Positions 41,480-53,300 of a stretch of 64,000 nt of DNA are shown here, one piece after another (positions within the stretch are counted from its first letter, which is position 1; each line of letters starts with the position of its first letter). Under the pieces are notes generated by a model. The model had not been told where the DNA came from. It searched no databases and worked only from the letters and a program-made list of their open reading frames with translations. Origin of the DNA: Edaphochlamys debaryana (lineage: Eukaryota > Chlorophyta > Chlorophyceae > Chlamydomonadales); the NCBI GenBank assembly GCA_016858145.1, contig JAEHOE010000209.1:5001-69000 (forward strand), in the 5' to 3' direction. The translations under genes were made by a program, and so were the position numbers.

Positions 41480-44400
41480 ATGGCTGGCTCGACGGTAAGA
41501 ACCGGCGTTGAGGAACCGCCCTCGATCGCCCCCGTTGACCGCAGGATCGCCAGCTGCGACCGCTGGTCGCACACTGATCGCGCAGCGTAGATCAGCCCCG
41601 GGGCATAACTTGCACAGCGGCCTGTTGCGGAACAGGCTACCGGTACCTCCCCGATGATCACGGACCCAACCTGCCGCTTGCCGCTGCTTGCCCGTTCCGG
41701 CCCTGCAGGACCCCGCTGCCGACCAGGCCGCCGGTACCTCCCCGATGATCACCGACGACGAGCTGCACAAGACCGCCCCCGTCACAGAGCCTGCTCGCCC
41801 CACGAAGATCAAGTTGGGGATTACGAAGGCTCAGGTGAGCACAACGCCGACCAGGGCCTAGCGCAGCCCAGCCCCCGTCGGCAATCTCCGCGATCTCTCG
41901 CGACTGTCCCCGAAACCTACAACCCGACAACCCCACACGCCCACCCCCCACCCTAACTTCAACCACCACACACCCTCAACCACCAACCGCCACACGTACC
42001 CAGAATCCCCCCTTGCCCGCCGACCCCCACCCCCAACCGCCACACACACCCCACCCCCAACCGCCACACGCCGCCAACCCCCAACCGCCACACGTACCCC
42101 AACATTCCCCCCCATCCCCCCGCCCCCCATCCCCCCCCCCCAAACCGCCACACGCACCCGAACTTCCTCGGCAGCCCCCCATCCCCCACCCCCACCCCCA
42201 ACCACCCCAACTACCTCCAACCACCACACACCCTCAACCACCAACCGCCACACGTACTCCAACACTCCCCCATTCCCCCACCCCAACCCCCCCAACCACC
42301 CCCCACTAACTCCAACCACCACACACCCTCAACCACCAACCGCCACACGTACCCCAACACTTCCCCCCATCCCCCCGCCCCCCAATTTCCACCCCCAACC
42401 GCCACACGTACCCAGAATCCCCCCTTGCCCGCCGACCCCCACCCCAACTGCCACACACACCCCACCCCCAACCGCCACACGCCTCCAACCCCCAACCGCC
42501 ACACGTACCCCAACAATCCCCCCCATGCCCCCGCCCCCCATCCCCCCCCCCCAAACCGCCACACGCACCCCAACTCTCCCAGCACTCTCAACCCTTCCAT
42601 TTCAACACACACCCCAACGCTTCCCCGGTCCCCCCCCCCGCCCCCTACCCACACACAGCTGGCCCCCTAGCTGCATGTTGCACTGACCCACCCACCAGCC
42701 CTCGTGCCCCTCCCTATTCTACCCGCCTCTCCGCATCACACACTCCGCATCACACACCCCATCAATCCCCCGGCCCTGTTTCCTGTTTCCTTGATCTTCA
42801 TTCCCCATGCCCGGCCCCCACCCTCCCCCACCCTCCCCCACCCTGCCCCAACCATCCCCAACCATCCCCAACCACCAACGCCCTCAACCCCCAACCGCCA
42901 CGCGTACCCAAACACCGCCCCCACTTCCCCTGCCCCCACTTTCCCTCCCAACTCTTCTCTCAAACTCCAAATTCTTCCCCCACCCCCCTAACCACGCAAC
43001 TTGCCCATCCTCCACAAGCCCTAGTCCCCCATGCCCATCTGACCCCCCTCCCCGCCTCACAAACACCATGCACATGATCCTCCCTATGACTCCTTCCCTC
43101 ACAACTGCGCCAACGGCCCCACCCCTTGCTACCCTGTCTCAACGACGCCGGCCCCCCCATCCACGTTCATATGGCTTGCCTTCTTTTCTTTTGCCTGCTC
43201 ACCTTCTAAGCTCACTCACTCATTCCCGCTGCCTACCATCCCAACCCCGACCGCAGCAGGCCGCCGCTGCACTGCTGAAGCTTTCTGGCGACAAGAGCGC
43301 CTCTGCCAACGCCGGCTCTGATGGCCCCGCCGGTCCCGCCGGATCGCAGCACAGGGTCGCAAGGGGCTCGCCCCGGAGGCGCCTGAGGGGCTGGGTGGGT
43401 CCAGTACAGAGGTGCCGCTACAAATTCTATTCTTACTCATGCTGCTCGGCCGCGTTCACTGACGCCTCGCCACATCCCCCTGCATGCAGAAGCTCCGCAT
43501 CTACTTCACTCACTACTCCGCTATGGCCGAAATTTGCGCCATATGGGCCGACGAGGCCGCCGCCAAGGCCGCAAGCGGAGGCTTGCCACAATCCGAGGTA
43601 GGCTTGCGTAGTGTGATACCAGTAAAGGCATCGGAGACTTGTCGGTGTAGTACAGAAATGCAGCTCTGCAGGCTTACTTTTCAAGGCATGCGCATGCTCA
43701 TACTGGAAATGCTTCGCTGCGGTCGAAGATGAGCGACACGCACTGTTAGAGTGCCCAGCGTACACAGCTGCACGGGTGCCACTGCAGTGCGGGCCTCATA
43801 GTGATATGGGTGCCACCATGACTCGACCCGGGTGCCCAACAAGATACCGGCGGCGGCCGCATTCACTGACGCCTGGTCGCACCAGGTGCAGGAGCTCCTC
43901 GCTAAGGCCGCCAAGTTGTACGCTGAGGCGGACATGTACGCCGCCAAGGCCAACGAGTGCGCCGCGAGGACCGTCAACATCACCTCTGCGAAAGCTGCGG
44001 CTGCTCCCACGGGCGCCGCGGTGGCGGAGGCTCCCGCCGGCGCTGCGGCGGCGGAGGCTCCCGCGGGCGCTGCGGCGGCGGAGGCTCCCACGGGCGCTGC
44101 GGCGGCGGAGGCTCCCACGGGCGCTGCGGCAGCGGAGGCTCCCACGGGCGCTGCGGCGGCGGAGGCTCCCACGGGCGCTGCGGCGGCGGCGGCTCCCAAG
44201 GCCGCTGCGGCGGCGGAGGCTCCCACGGGCGCTGCGGCGGCGGAGGCTCCCACGGGCGCTGCGGCAGCGGAGGCTCCCACGGGCGCTGCGGCGGCGGCGG
44301 CTCCCAAGGCCGCTGCGGCGGCGGAGGCTCCCACGGGCGCTGCGGCGGCGGAGGCTCCCACGGGCGCTGCGGCGGCGGAGGCTCCCACGGGCGCTGCGGC

Positions 44401-46086
44401 AGCGGAGGCTCCCAAGGCCCCTGCGGCGGCGGAGGCTCCCACGGGCGCTGCGGCGGCGGCGGCTCCCAAGGCCGCTGCGGCGGCGGAGGCTCCCAAGGCC
44501 GCTGCGGCGGCGGAGGCTCCCACGGGCGCTGCGGCAGCGGAGGCTCCCACGGGCGCTGCGGCGGCGGAGGCTCCCACGGGCGCTGCGGCGGCGGAGGCTC
44601 CCAAGGCCGCTGCGGCGGCGGAGGCTCCCACGGGCGCTGCGGCGGCGGAGGCTCTCACGGGCGCTGCGGCGGCGGAGGCTCCCAAGGCCGCTGCGGCGGC
44701 GGAGGCTCCCACGGGCGCTGCGGCAGCGGAGGCTCCCACGGGCGCTGCGGCGGCGGAGGCTCCCAAGGCCGCCGCGGTGGCGGAGGCTCCCACAGGCGCC
44801 GCGGCGGCGGAGGCTCCCACGGGCGCCGCAGCTGCGCGCGATGACGACGACGTCGTGATCACGCACGAGGTGGTGAGTGCATGGGGAAAGGGAGCTTGGC
44901 ACGGTGGGGAGGATGGCACGAAGCGCTTCAACGCTGGGTGACTCGGCCCTGCTTTGACAGCCACGCCTCAGGCGCACAGGGCCCACATAAAGGCTCAAAC
45001 GTTTCGTGTCCTGAGACGCTTGCGGATTTGCGCCCATTCCAACAGAACGCTGGCGCCGCCGCCGGCACCGGCGTTAAGCCCTCGCTGGCCGATGCGGCCG
45101 CGGCATCCGCCTCCAAGCAGGGCGCTCCAGTGGCCGGCTCCGCCGCCGCCCAGGCCGTTCAGAACGCGCAGCAGAGCCGCAAGCGCCCCGGCAGCCCCAT
45201 GGCGCCCACACTAAAGCGGACGGAGAAGCCACGGCCGGCCTCCAACGTGGGTGCGGTGGCGGCCGGCGTCGCCGCCCCTGGCGCCGGCGCCGGCGCCGCG
45301 CCGGCTGCCCCAGCGGTCGCCGGCACCGCGGCCCAGATCAACTCCGCGGCCCCACCCGCCGCTGTGCAGGCCAACCCGGTGGCCTTCGCCACCGTCGTGC
45401 AGGCCAACCCGGCGGCCTTCGCCGCCGCCGCGCGGGCCAACCCGGCGGCCTTCGCCGCCGCCGTGCAGGACAACCCGGCGGCCTTCGCCGCCGCCGTGCA
45501 GGACAACCCGGTGGCCTTCGCCGACGTCGTGCAGGCCAACCCGGCGGCCCTCGCCGCCGTCGTGCAGGCCAACTCAGCGGCCTTCGCCGCCGCCGTGCAG
45601 GCCAACCCGGTGGCCTTCGCCGCTGTTGTTCAGGCCAACCCGGCGGCCTTCGCCGCCGCCGTGCAGGCCAACCCGGCGGCCTTCGCCGCCGCCGTGCAGG
45701 CCAACCCGGCGGCCTTCGCCGCCGCCGTGCAGGCCAAACCGGCGGCCTTCGCCGCCGCCGTGCAGGCCAAACCGGCGGCCATCGCCGCCGCCGTGCAGGC
45801 CAAACCGGCGGCCTTCGCCGCCGCGGTGCAGGCCAACCCGGCGGCCTTCGCCACCGCCGTGCAGGCCAACCCGGTGGCCTTCGCCGCCGCCGTGCAGGCC
45901 AACCCGGTGGCCTTCGCCTTCGCCGTACAGGCCAACCCGGCGGCCTTTGCCGCCGCCGTGCAGGCCAACCCGGCGGCCTTCGCCGCCGCCGTGCAGGCCA
46001 ACCCGGCCGTCGCCGCTGTCCTCCTGGTTACCAGGGGCAAAGTGCAGATGTTCCTGTCCGCTTGCTTTTCAGCCGTGCGTAGGTGA
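41480..46086 (+). CDS. Alanine-rich protein with two in-frame minisatellite repeats, six exons
   Basis: Exons 41480-41494, 41709-41834, 43257-43355, 43490-43597, 43886-44872 and 45046-46086 join in frame to about 791 residues. The N-terminal part is non-repetitive (MITDDELHKTAPVTEPARPT; KLRIYFTHYSAMAEICAIWA; HQ followed by VQELLAKAAKLYAEADMYAA) and partly helical. Exon 5 then carries about 31 copies of a nine-residue unit, AP-TGAAAAE with variants AP-KAAAAAE, ending in an acidic ARDDDDV. Exon 6 has a short basic stretch (RKRPGSPMAPTLKRTEK) and about 20 copies of an 11-residue unit, VQANPAAFAAA. The donor of exon 3 (GTCGCA) and the 3' end are the least certain. There is no signal peptide. The function is unknown; the Lys/Glu alternation in the first array and the uniform second array suggest a structural, disordered or helical-rod protein. 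Confidence 0.6.
41938..42640. repeat. C-rich intronic satellite-like tract
   Basis: Degenerate repeats of CCCCAACCGCCACACG(T/C)ACCC fill half of intron 2 of the alanine-rich gene. A block of about 180 bp is itself repeated at a distance of 412 bp (CAGAATCCCCCCTTGCCCGC at 42001 and 42413). Less regular C-rich sequence continues to about 43000. The strong strand asymmetry gives long G-runs on the minus strand. Confidence 0.85.
44011..44840 (+). repeat. 27-bp coding minisatellite, about 31 copies
   Basis: The unit is GCTCCCACGGGCGCTGCGGC plus GGCGGAG, with a second variant having AAGGCC in place of ACGGGC. It encodes nine residues and stays in frame throughout exon 5 of the alanine-rich gene. 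The units contain no stop in most frames on either strand, which creates long false frames. Confidence 0.92.
45361..46008 (+). repeat. 33-bp coding minisatellite, about 20 copies
   Basis: The unit GTGCAGGCCAACCCGGCGGC plus CTTCGCCGCCGCC encodes 11 residues (VQANPAAFAAA). Copies differ by a few mostly conservative changes (A to V, N to D or K). It fills the C-terminal half of exon 6 of the alanine-rich gene. Confidence 0.92.
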
Positions 46087-47497
46087 CACGGTCACCGTCA
46101 CGGCCTAGTCACGTGTCACTCCGTCTAAGAGCAAAACGTGGTTGGCGCATTGAAGCAAGGGTTCGTCGGACGGGGAGCAAGGGCGAGTGGAGGGCCGAAT
46201 TGGCGTCACTCGCGCAGTTTTACTGCGGGATGCGATGATAAGATGTGGGCATGGGCTGATTCGTAGGGCTGTCTGTCGTGTGGTTAAGCAAACTTGCAGC
46301 AGAATTTCAGGAGCAGAGGTGCAGCGCGCGAGGGCAGCAGGGTTGCAGGAGTTGCAGTCGCAGGGTTATGGTGCGCGAGCCCAGAGTGCTTTGGTTCCGG
46401 TAAATCGGCTTCCGAGGAGTAGCTGACGTCATGAGTACTAATTGGGCAGTTGGAAAAATGAGGAAACCAGGACTGGCTGGCGCTTGACAAGCAGAGGGTG
46501 TGCTGGGGGTAAAAGATATCAACGAAGCGAAGTGTGCTGTGGGCCATGCAAGTTGGCGCAGCGAGTGGCCAGGAGCCCAGGCGCATTCTGTGCACTTATC
46601 AGGCCGGTCGTCAAATGAGATCATCAGTGGCGTCGCTTGCAATCACCAGAACTCCATGTAATTGGTGCTCTCCCCCAGCCATACTCATTCTGGCTTGTGG
46701 CCCATGTTGGCGCCCCATGTTGGCATGTGGCCCCAGCCCTCGGCGCCTCACCCTCCCTGCAGCTAAATCCGTCACCAACTAGTCTCACCGCGATCCGCAA
46801 ACGTGTCATGGGTGCAGTCGTTCCGGTGATACAGTACTGACAGGTGACAGGTGAATCACCAACGACAACGCATGAGTGCCCGCCTCCTGACTGGGCCATA
46901 CTCTCAGTATCGGAGCCATCGTGTCTCTCACGCCGTGCTTCCAACCAACACCCCGCCGACAGACAAGGCGCTTCGTCTATCGGCACGAGCCGCTTGTGCA
47001 CAAACTAGAGGCCTCTCTGCCAATCCAGGGCACTTCCGCAGTGCAATCAACTGCCACCATCAACTGCCGCCATCAACGCCATGTCTCAAGCTCAGCTTTG
47101 AACTGAAGGTCCCCCTTCCGGTTCCTCGTCCAGAGCCCTGCCCCTTCGTCTTCAGGCGCAGCCATCGGACATTGTGCACCCCCCAGGACACAACCCACCA
47201 CCAGCCTGCGCCAGGCTGTGTGATACGATACTTACCGCTAGCTGACGTCAATTCCCACCTTCACATCGAGAAAAGGAGTCGCCCTCACGCCGCACACGTG
47301 GGCCCCCGTGCCGGTAGGCTCGGTCCACGGCCCGGCTCCTTGGTCATGCGCCTCTCATACCCTCCTGTCCCCCCTAGCCAGCGGAGGCCGTCCCGCATGC
47401 GCCGGGCTCCCCAGTCCTCCTCTCCCTCCAGCCCTCCTGCCCCGCCTCATCAGTCACGACCGTCCCGCCTCCTCCGCTCGCTCGGCACCCGTCCGCC
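46087..47497. other. Tail-to-tail intergenic region, no gene seen
   Basis: About 1.4 kb between the convergent ends of the alanine-rich gene and the BTB gene. Apart from a possible polyadenylation motif at 46658 and a short repeat (CATGTTGGC, near 46704 and 46717), I see nothing to annotate. Confidence 0.4.
46658..46662 (+). terminator. Possible TGTAA polyadenylation signal
   Basis: TGTAA is the usual polyadenylation signal of chlorophyte algae. This one lies 570 bp after the stop of the alanine-rich gene, a plausible 3' UTR length. The motif is short, so chance is possible. Confidence 0.35.
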
Positions 47498-49188
47498 TCA
47501 CGCCGGCAGCCACTCCAGGGTGCCGCTGATCTTGCCCTCGTGCAGGTACGGCGCCCAGCGGGCCATCAGTGTGGGTATGGCCCAGCCGGGGGCCGCGCCT
47601 GCCGGGGCGGCCAGGAGGGGCAGGGCCTTCGCCGTGCCCCACCCGAGACCCGTGCGCATGGCGCTGGCCCAGTCCTTGTACATGAAGCTGTGTGCGGCCT
47701 GGCGCTCCACCTTGCCGCTGCTTCCGGCCACCCACTTCCAGGTGGTGAGCCGGCAGGTGCAGGGGTTCACAATAGCGACGATCGCCGGCGCGTCGCTGAG
47801 CTTGAGGCAGGCGGGCAGCCTGTTCATGAGGTACTGGCCTGCTGCGTCCTCGCCCTGGGGTAGCTGCAGGCACGGGTAGAACTCGAAGCCCCGGTACACC
47901 AGTCCAGCGGCACCTCCCGCAAAGGTGGGCAGGCTGCTGGCCGTGCCCCCCATGCCGAGTTGGATGTTCAACGGCACCGCAAGGAGCCCTTGGGCAAGGC
48001 TCCACTCGTAGGCACGCCCGACACTGCTGCTGCCGTACGGCCGCGCAGAGCCCGAGGTCCTACAACCATTTGTCAAGATACGGGTAGTTAAGTTGCAGGC
48101 CTACCGCACACGGTTGATGCGCGAGTGGCTCACCAGCAGGCGGGCCACTTGTATTCAGCTCCGGTGGCCTGCTTGACAACTTGGTCCCGAGCGGTGCCCG
48201 ACGGCACTGTCAGGACCTGGCTGAGCAGGAAGCGCTCCACCGGGGTGAGCGGGAACCAGGACAGAAGGGGCAGCACGCCGTGGAGGTACCCCCCGTTGAG
48301 GTGGCAGAGCCGGATGCAGCCGCACAGCCGCTTGCGCACGTCCTCTGCTGTGCTCGGGTTGGCGTCCAGCCACTCCGCGAGCAGCAGCAGCACGCTCGCC
48401 TCGTCGTCCGTCGCAAAGGCGTCACAGCCGAGCAGGGCCTCGAGGGAAGCCGCGGACAGCGAGCGGACCCGGCCCTTGATGGCCGGGTCATTAAGCACGC
48501 CGGGGGCGTCCTGGAATGCCCATGCCAGCAGATCGCCCAGCTGCACCTTGCTGCCTCCCGTAGCGGTTATCGCCGTTGCTGTGCCCTTGTAGGCGACAAG
48601 CTGCTCCTGGCCCGCTGCCCGCAGCTTGTCAAGCAGGCCCGCTGCTGCGGGGTCCTCCCCGCCGTCCGGAAGGAGCGTGCGGCAGGCGTAGAGCTCCGCG
48701 ACGCTCTCCAGCGCCTGGACTGAGGCCTTGCGGACGACCTCCAGAAGAGCGCTGTCACAGGCCTCCGTGCAGCCCTCGATGCCCAGATAGCATGCCATGC
48801 GGCGCACGCGCAGCAGATTCGCCGCCGAGCTCACATCCAACTTGCCGCTGTAGATGAAGCGGATTGCCGCCCGGGCGTGGGGCAGGTCGTCTGGGCTGCC
48901 CAGGGGCACGCGCAGGATGCGCTTGGAGCCGGCGGGCTGCTCGGCGGCCCATCGCTCCGCCTGCGACCGAAAGAAGGTCGACCCCGGCCTCAGTACCAAG
49001 GTGTGCGCCGGCAGTGGCTCGCCTATCGCGTCCGAACGAGGAGGTTGTGAAGAAGCAGCTGTCGGTGCCGCATCCCCTTGCGCGGCCTGCGCTCCCTGCT
49101 TCTCCACCCTGGCTTCTGGTCCGTGCTCAGACTCCTTGCGATGGCGCTTGAAAACACGGTCGGCCTCGTCCTTGCTAAGACTGAAGTC
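47498..49188 (-). CDS. BTB-BACK domain protein (LRB/POB1-like layout), 5' end unresolved
   Basis: Two exons are clear: 48134-49188 and 47498-48059, joined in phase (TGG split across the junction), giving 538 residues. The BTB region includes LPAHTLVLRPGSTFFRSQ, ARAAIRFIYSGKLDVSSAAN and LLRVRRMACYLGIEGCTEAC; the BACK part includes VLLLLAEWLDANPSTAEDV and CIRLCHLNGGYLHGVLPLLS. The C-terminal domain has YRGFEFYPCLQLPQ and resembles the region after BACK in plant LRB/POB1 proteins. Such proteins are substrate adaptors of cullin-3 ubiquitin ligases. The first exon opens directly after an in-frame TAG that coincides with a good acceptor (CCTTTAG), so at least one upstream exon with the true start must exist; I could not find it. 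The first internal ATG is at 49107. Confidence 0.75.
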
Positions 49189-50370
49189 CTAAAGGAGTCC
49201 TCGCTACCAAACAGGGTAGCAACGAAGCTGCGCACTGCCTGGGACATCCTATTGTGTGTGCGCGTACAAAATTATGAGATAACTCAGTATGCTCCGCGGC
49301 AGGTAGGCTCCGCTGCTGGGCTGGGATTGGGCACACCAACCCAACCTTTCACCCTCCACCCTCCTTCACCCATTTCACCCTCCGCCCCCGTGTGGGGCAG
49401 TGCCGCGAGGTAGCCCGTCCCCAACTAAGCCTTCAGAACTGACGGGCCCTGTAACCCCTGTTCAGTTCCTTCAGAGGACCGGACCGCCCGAGATCGTTAC
49501 ATAGCGGCCATCTGGGCCCGCACGGCCGATGCCCGGACTTCCGGCCCGAGAAGCCAGGCTACAGCCCGGGCCGAGACACGCAATTTGCGGTCCCGCCCAG
49601 GACACAAAGAATGCGCGCTGCGAGCTCTTCGGTGCCCCACCAAGCAGTGCCGTGGTCCTCGCAGCTTGGACAGCAGCACGCACGACACATATCTTCCACC
49701 ACTACGGGTACACACACACACAAACGTCACCCAACCAGTACCCTAGGACCAGAGTTCAACGGTGAGGCTGGACCGGACAGCAAACCTCTGCAACGTTAAG
49801 GAATTCAAAGAGGCTGTCTCCGACACACCTGACACAGCCTACCACCAGCCACAATACCGAGCTGGCACACGGGGCCATCCTCCAACACAGGCCTCCGCCA
49901 GCCTCAATCCTTGCCCACTGCACTCTTCAGAGGCCGAGCCGCCACACGTCTGTACGAGGCCCCTGGCATAAGCGCCGGCACCTGCTTGTTATTGCTGCTC
50001 GATAACCCCAACACAGCTCAGGCCCATACGGGCATACAAACATCCCGCCCGCACCCATGGCAGGGTCTCGCTCCCCGCCCACACGCTCCCCGGCTCGCAG
50101 CGCCCCTCGGCGTACGCGTGCTGACCTCATGCCCCCATGCCACACGCATGGCCCCCGCCTGACCCCCGGCCCGACCAGCAATGTGCGTCAGATGCCGGCA
50201 GCAGTGGGGTCCACGGTATGCCCCCACGGCCCTGCTCTTCAGTCCTCCAGCACGCCAGTCAGTCAGCCCGCTCCATGCGACCCCTGATCGTACATCCACT
50301 CCCTTCCGTGTCGCCGCGGACCTGTCCCCGTTGGGTCCAACCACCAACCGCCGAGCGGTTATGGACGAGC
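49189..50370. other. Region upstream of the BTB gene, no resolved exon
   Basis: It should contain the first exon and promoter of the BTB gene and the 3' UTR of the G6PDH gene. No open stretch here has both good splice sites and recognisable protein. Confidence 0.35.
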
Positions 50371-53300
50371 TTACTCGTCCCCGTCGTCGTTGGCCAGGTC
50401 GCCCCAGCGCACGCCGTACTTGGCGGCCAGGTAGTGCGCGCCCACCGGCCCGCGGCTGCCGTACGGGTACAGCTCGGGCGTGACCTGTACGGCACCGAGG
50501 CAGAGGGAATGCATACGTGGGTTCGTCAGGAGCCGCACCAGACAGCAGGCAGCCATGCACTAGCAGCACGCCCCAACCGTAACGCTGCGACGCTGGATGC
50601 AAAGACGCCCAGCCGCCCCTGGCACCTCGGCGCAGCCCAGCCCCCTCCAGCCCAGCGCCTCACCCTCCGTGACTCGCTCTCGTGCAGCACGGGCGTGAAG
50701 AGGTCCCAGGCCGCCTCCAGCTCGTCATTGCGAATGAAGAGCCGCTTGTCGCCTGCAATCCAGGCAGTGGGATGAGGGGCCGGGGGTCAGGGGACCTAGT
50801 CATCAAGGATGCCAGGAGGGAGGGAGATGAGTTTGAACCGCTACGCCCCAAGCGCTGGCCCCAGACAGTGGCAAAGCCACCCACCAGTGATAAGGTCAAC
50901 CACACCCCCAGCAAGCTAACTACCAACGGCTAACTGCCACCCACCGTTGACCACGTCCAGCAGCAGCCGCTCGTACGCATCCGGCAGCTCCTTGGCGTTG
51001 TACGCATTGCCGTACTGCAGATCCAGCTTGGTGGTGTCCAGGCGCAGGCCCAGGCCGGGGACCTGACAGGGGACAGAGGGGGGAGGCGAGGGAGGGACGC
51101 ATGTGCATTAATATGCAGTGGTGTGTTTGCGTCTCTGGGCTCAGTACGCCGGGAGGAGCTTCTGCACAGGATCAAGGTCAAGATCCGCACCTTGTTGTTG
51201 ATCTTGAGGTAGATCGACTCCTTGGGCTGGATGCGGATCACGAGCTCGTTGGTGGAGTTGTCCAGATCGGGTCCGAACTTGTGCTTGTACAGCGAGCCGG
51301 GCACGTGCCGGAACTGCAGGCGGGTGGGAGGCAGGGTGGGAGGAGTTGGCGGGGGTTCAGCAAGCCGAGGAACTGCTCCCCCAGACCCAGCGCCAGCAAA
51401 CGCAGGCCGGTGCGGGACCTCACACCGGGACCCCAGTCCCTCCCGCTCCATGCTGTCCGCGGGCCCAAACCGAGGCGGTCACCGCACCTGCACGCGGATC
51501 TCTGCCCGCCGCGTGTGCAGCGCCTTGCCCGCCTTGAGCAGGAACGGCACTCCGTCCCAGCGCGCGTTGTTGATGAACATGGCGCACGCAGCGAACGTGG
51601 GCGTCAGCGAGCCCTGTTGGGGGTGACGGATGCGAGGAGAGGGCGACAGCGGGGCAGACGAGCATCAGCAACGGAGGTGCACGCACTGGTGGTGACGGGA
51701 GAGGAGGGGAGCCCAAGAAGGGAATCAGCGACTGGCGCCGTCGAGGGTCTGGCGGATGCACGTCTTACCGCCCTCGCTGGACGCGTGCCCTCAACCTCTC
51801 CCCAAATACAGCACAACCGACGCCCCCCCACCCACCTCCGGCACGGTCTTGTCGTCGAGGTAGCCGGGCAGCGTGCGCCCCCCGTGCACGCGCGAGCGGT
51901 ACTGCCCGAGCACCGTGTCCTCCAGCTTCACGGGCCGCATGCAGCGGAGCACCTGGGAATGGGGTTCAGGGGGAAGTGGGTGCGGGTTTCGTGGTGGGAT
52001 GGTGCGTTGCGGGGTCCGGAGAACGAGTTCTGTCTCACGAGTGGGCCCAGCGCGCTGACCCGCGGCCTCGGGCCCCTGCCCGATCCCTGCCAAGCCCACA
52101 GCCCCACCCCAGCCCCACTCTCACCTTGACCTTCTCGTTGCGGATATCCTCCGCGTTTAGGGACACGGGCTGCTCCATGGCGAACAGCGCCAGGATCTGT
52201 GGTGCCGTACAGGTGGTACGAAGGCATGACTCATGTCAGTTTCTTGCTCGCGTCAGGAGTCCCGCGCCCAAGCTGGCTCATGGTGTTGCACGGTACGGTA
52301 CGGCACGGCACACGCACCTGCACCAGGTGGTTCTGGATGACGTCACGCATGATGCCGTACTGGTCGAAGTACCCGCCGCGCCCTTCCGTGCCAAAGTTCT
52401 CCGAGAAGATGACCTGCGGGGGGCAAAGGGGTACGGTACGCGTGAGAGAGAACCACCAAGGGGAGGAGGAGGAGGCGTCGGCGGCGGATGGCTAGTGGCT
52501 CCTCTCCTGGCGCCTTTCCCCCCCCCCCTCGACCCCCGCAGCTCCCCCATCCCATCAGTACCGCGGAACCGCCCGGTCAACCCAGCCCTCCTCCGCTAAC
52601 CCCCACCCCCGCTCCCCCTCGCCCGCACCCCCCACCTGCACGTTGCGGATGTACTGCCGGCTCCACAGCGGCTCGAACACCAGGTTGGAGAAGCGCAGCA
52701 CCGTCAGGTTCTCAATCAGCTCCTTGCCCAGGCTGGGGGGGAGAGGGGAGGGGAAGGGGGAGGGGGGAGGATAGGCGGAGTGTGAGGAGCCGGGCCAAAC
52801 CGGACGACGGGTCCTACACCCCCCCTTGCCCCTCATCCCCGTCCACGCATGCTACTTGACGCACCCCCGCCCGTGAGCCCTCCCCTTCCCCCCACCCACT
52901 ATCGGCCAATGCAGCCGGCCTCACATCCCCCCTAAACCCCCACTCCACCCCCCGTCCTCACTAATGATCGATGCGGTAGATCTGCTCCTCCTTGAGGTGC
53001 GCCGCCAGGCCCCGCCCCAGCGCCGCCGAGGAGGCCGAGTCGCGGCCAAAGGGCTTCTCCACGATCACACGCGTCCACCCGGTCCTGACAGGGGGAGGGA
53101 GAGGGGTGTGAAGAGGGGCATACAGGAGGGGCATACAGCGGCTTGCGTTCCGCTCCGTCCTGTGCCTCCCTTTCTCCGACTCCCCCTCAGGGCCGCCCTC
53201 GGAGGACCGGTCCCCTGCAAGCGCACGGCCCCGCCCCTCGCACAGCCACCGCCCCGCTCACTTGGTGGAGCAGTAGTCCGCCGCCCCGCCCGCCGCCGCG

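Noticed and set aside
41938..42640. CRISPR-like appearance of regularly spaced CCGCCACACG motifs
   Set aside because: Spacers are not unique or of constant length, there are no cas genes, and the locus is a eukaryotic intron.
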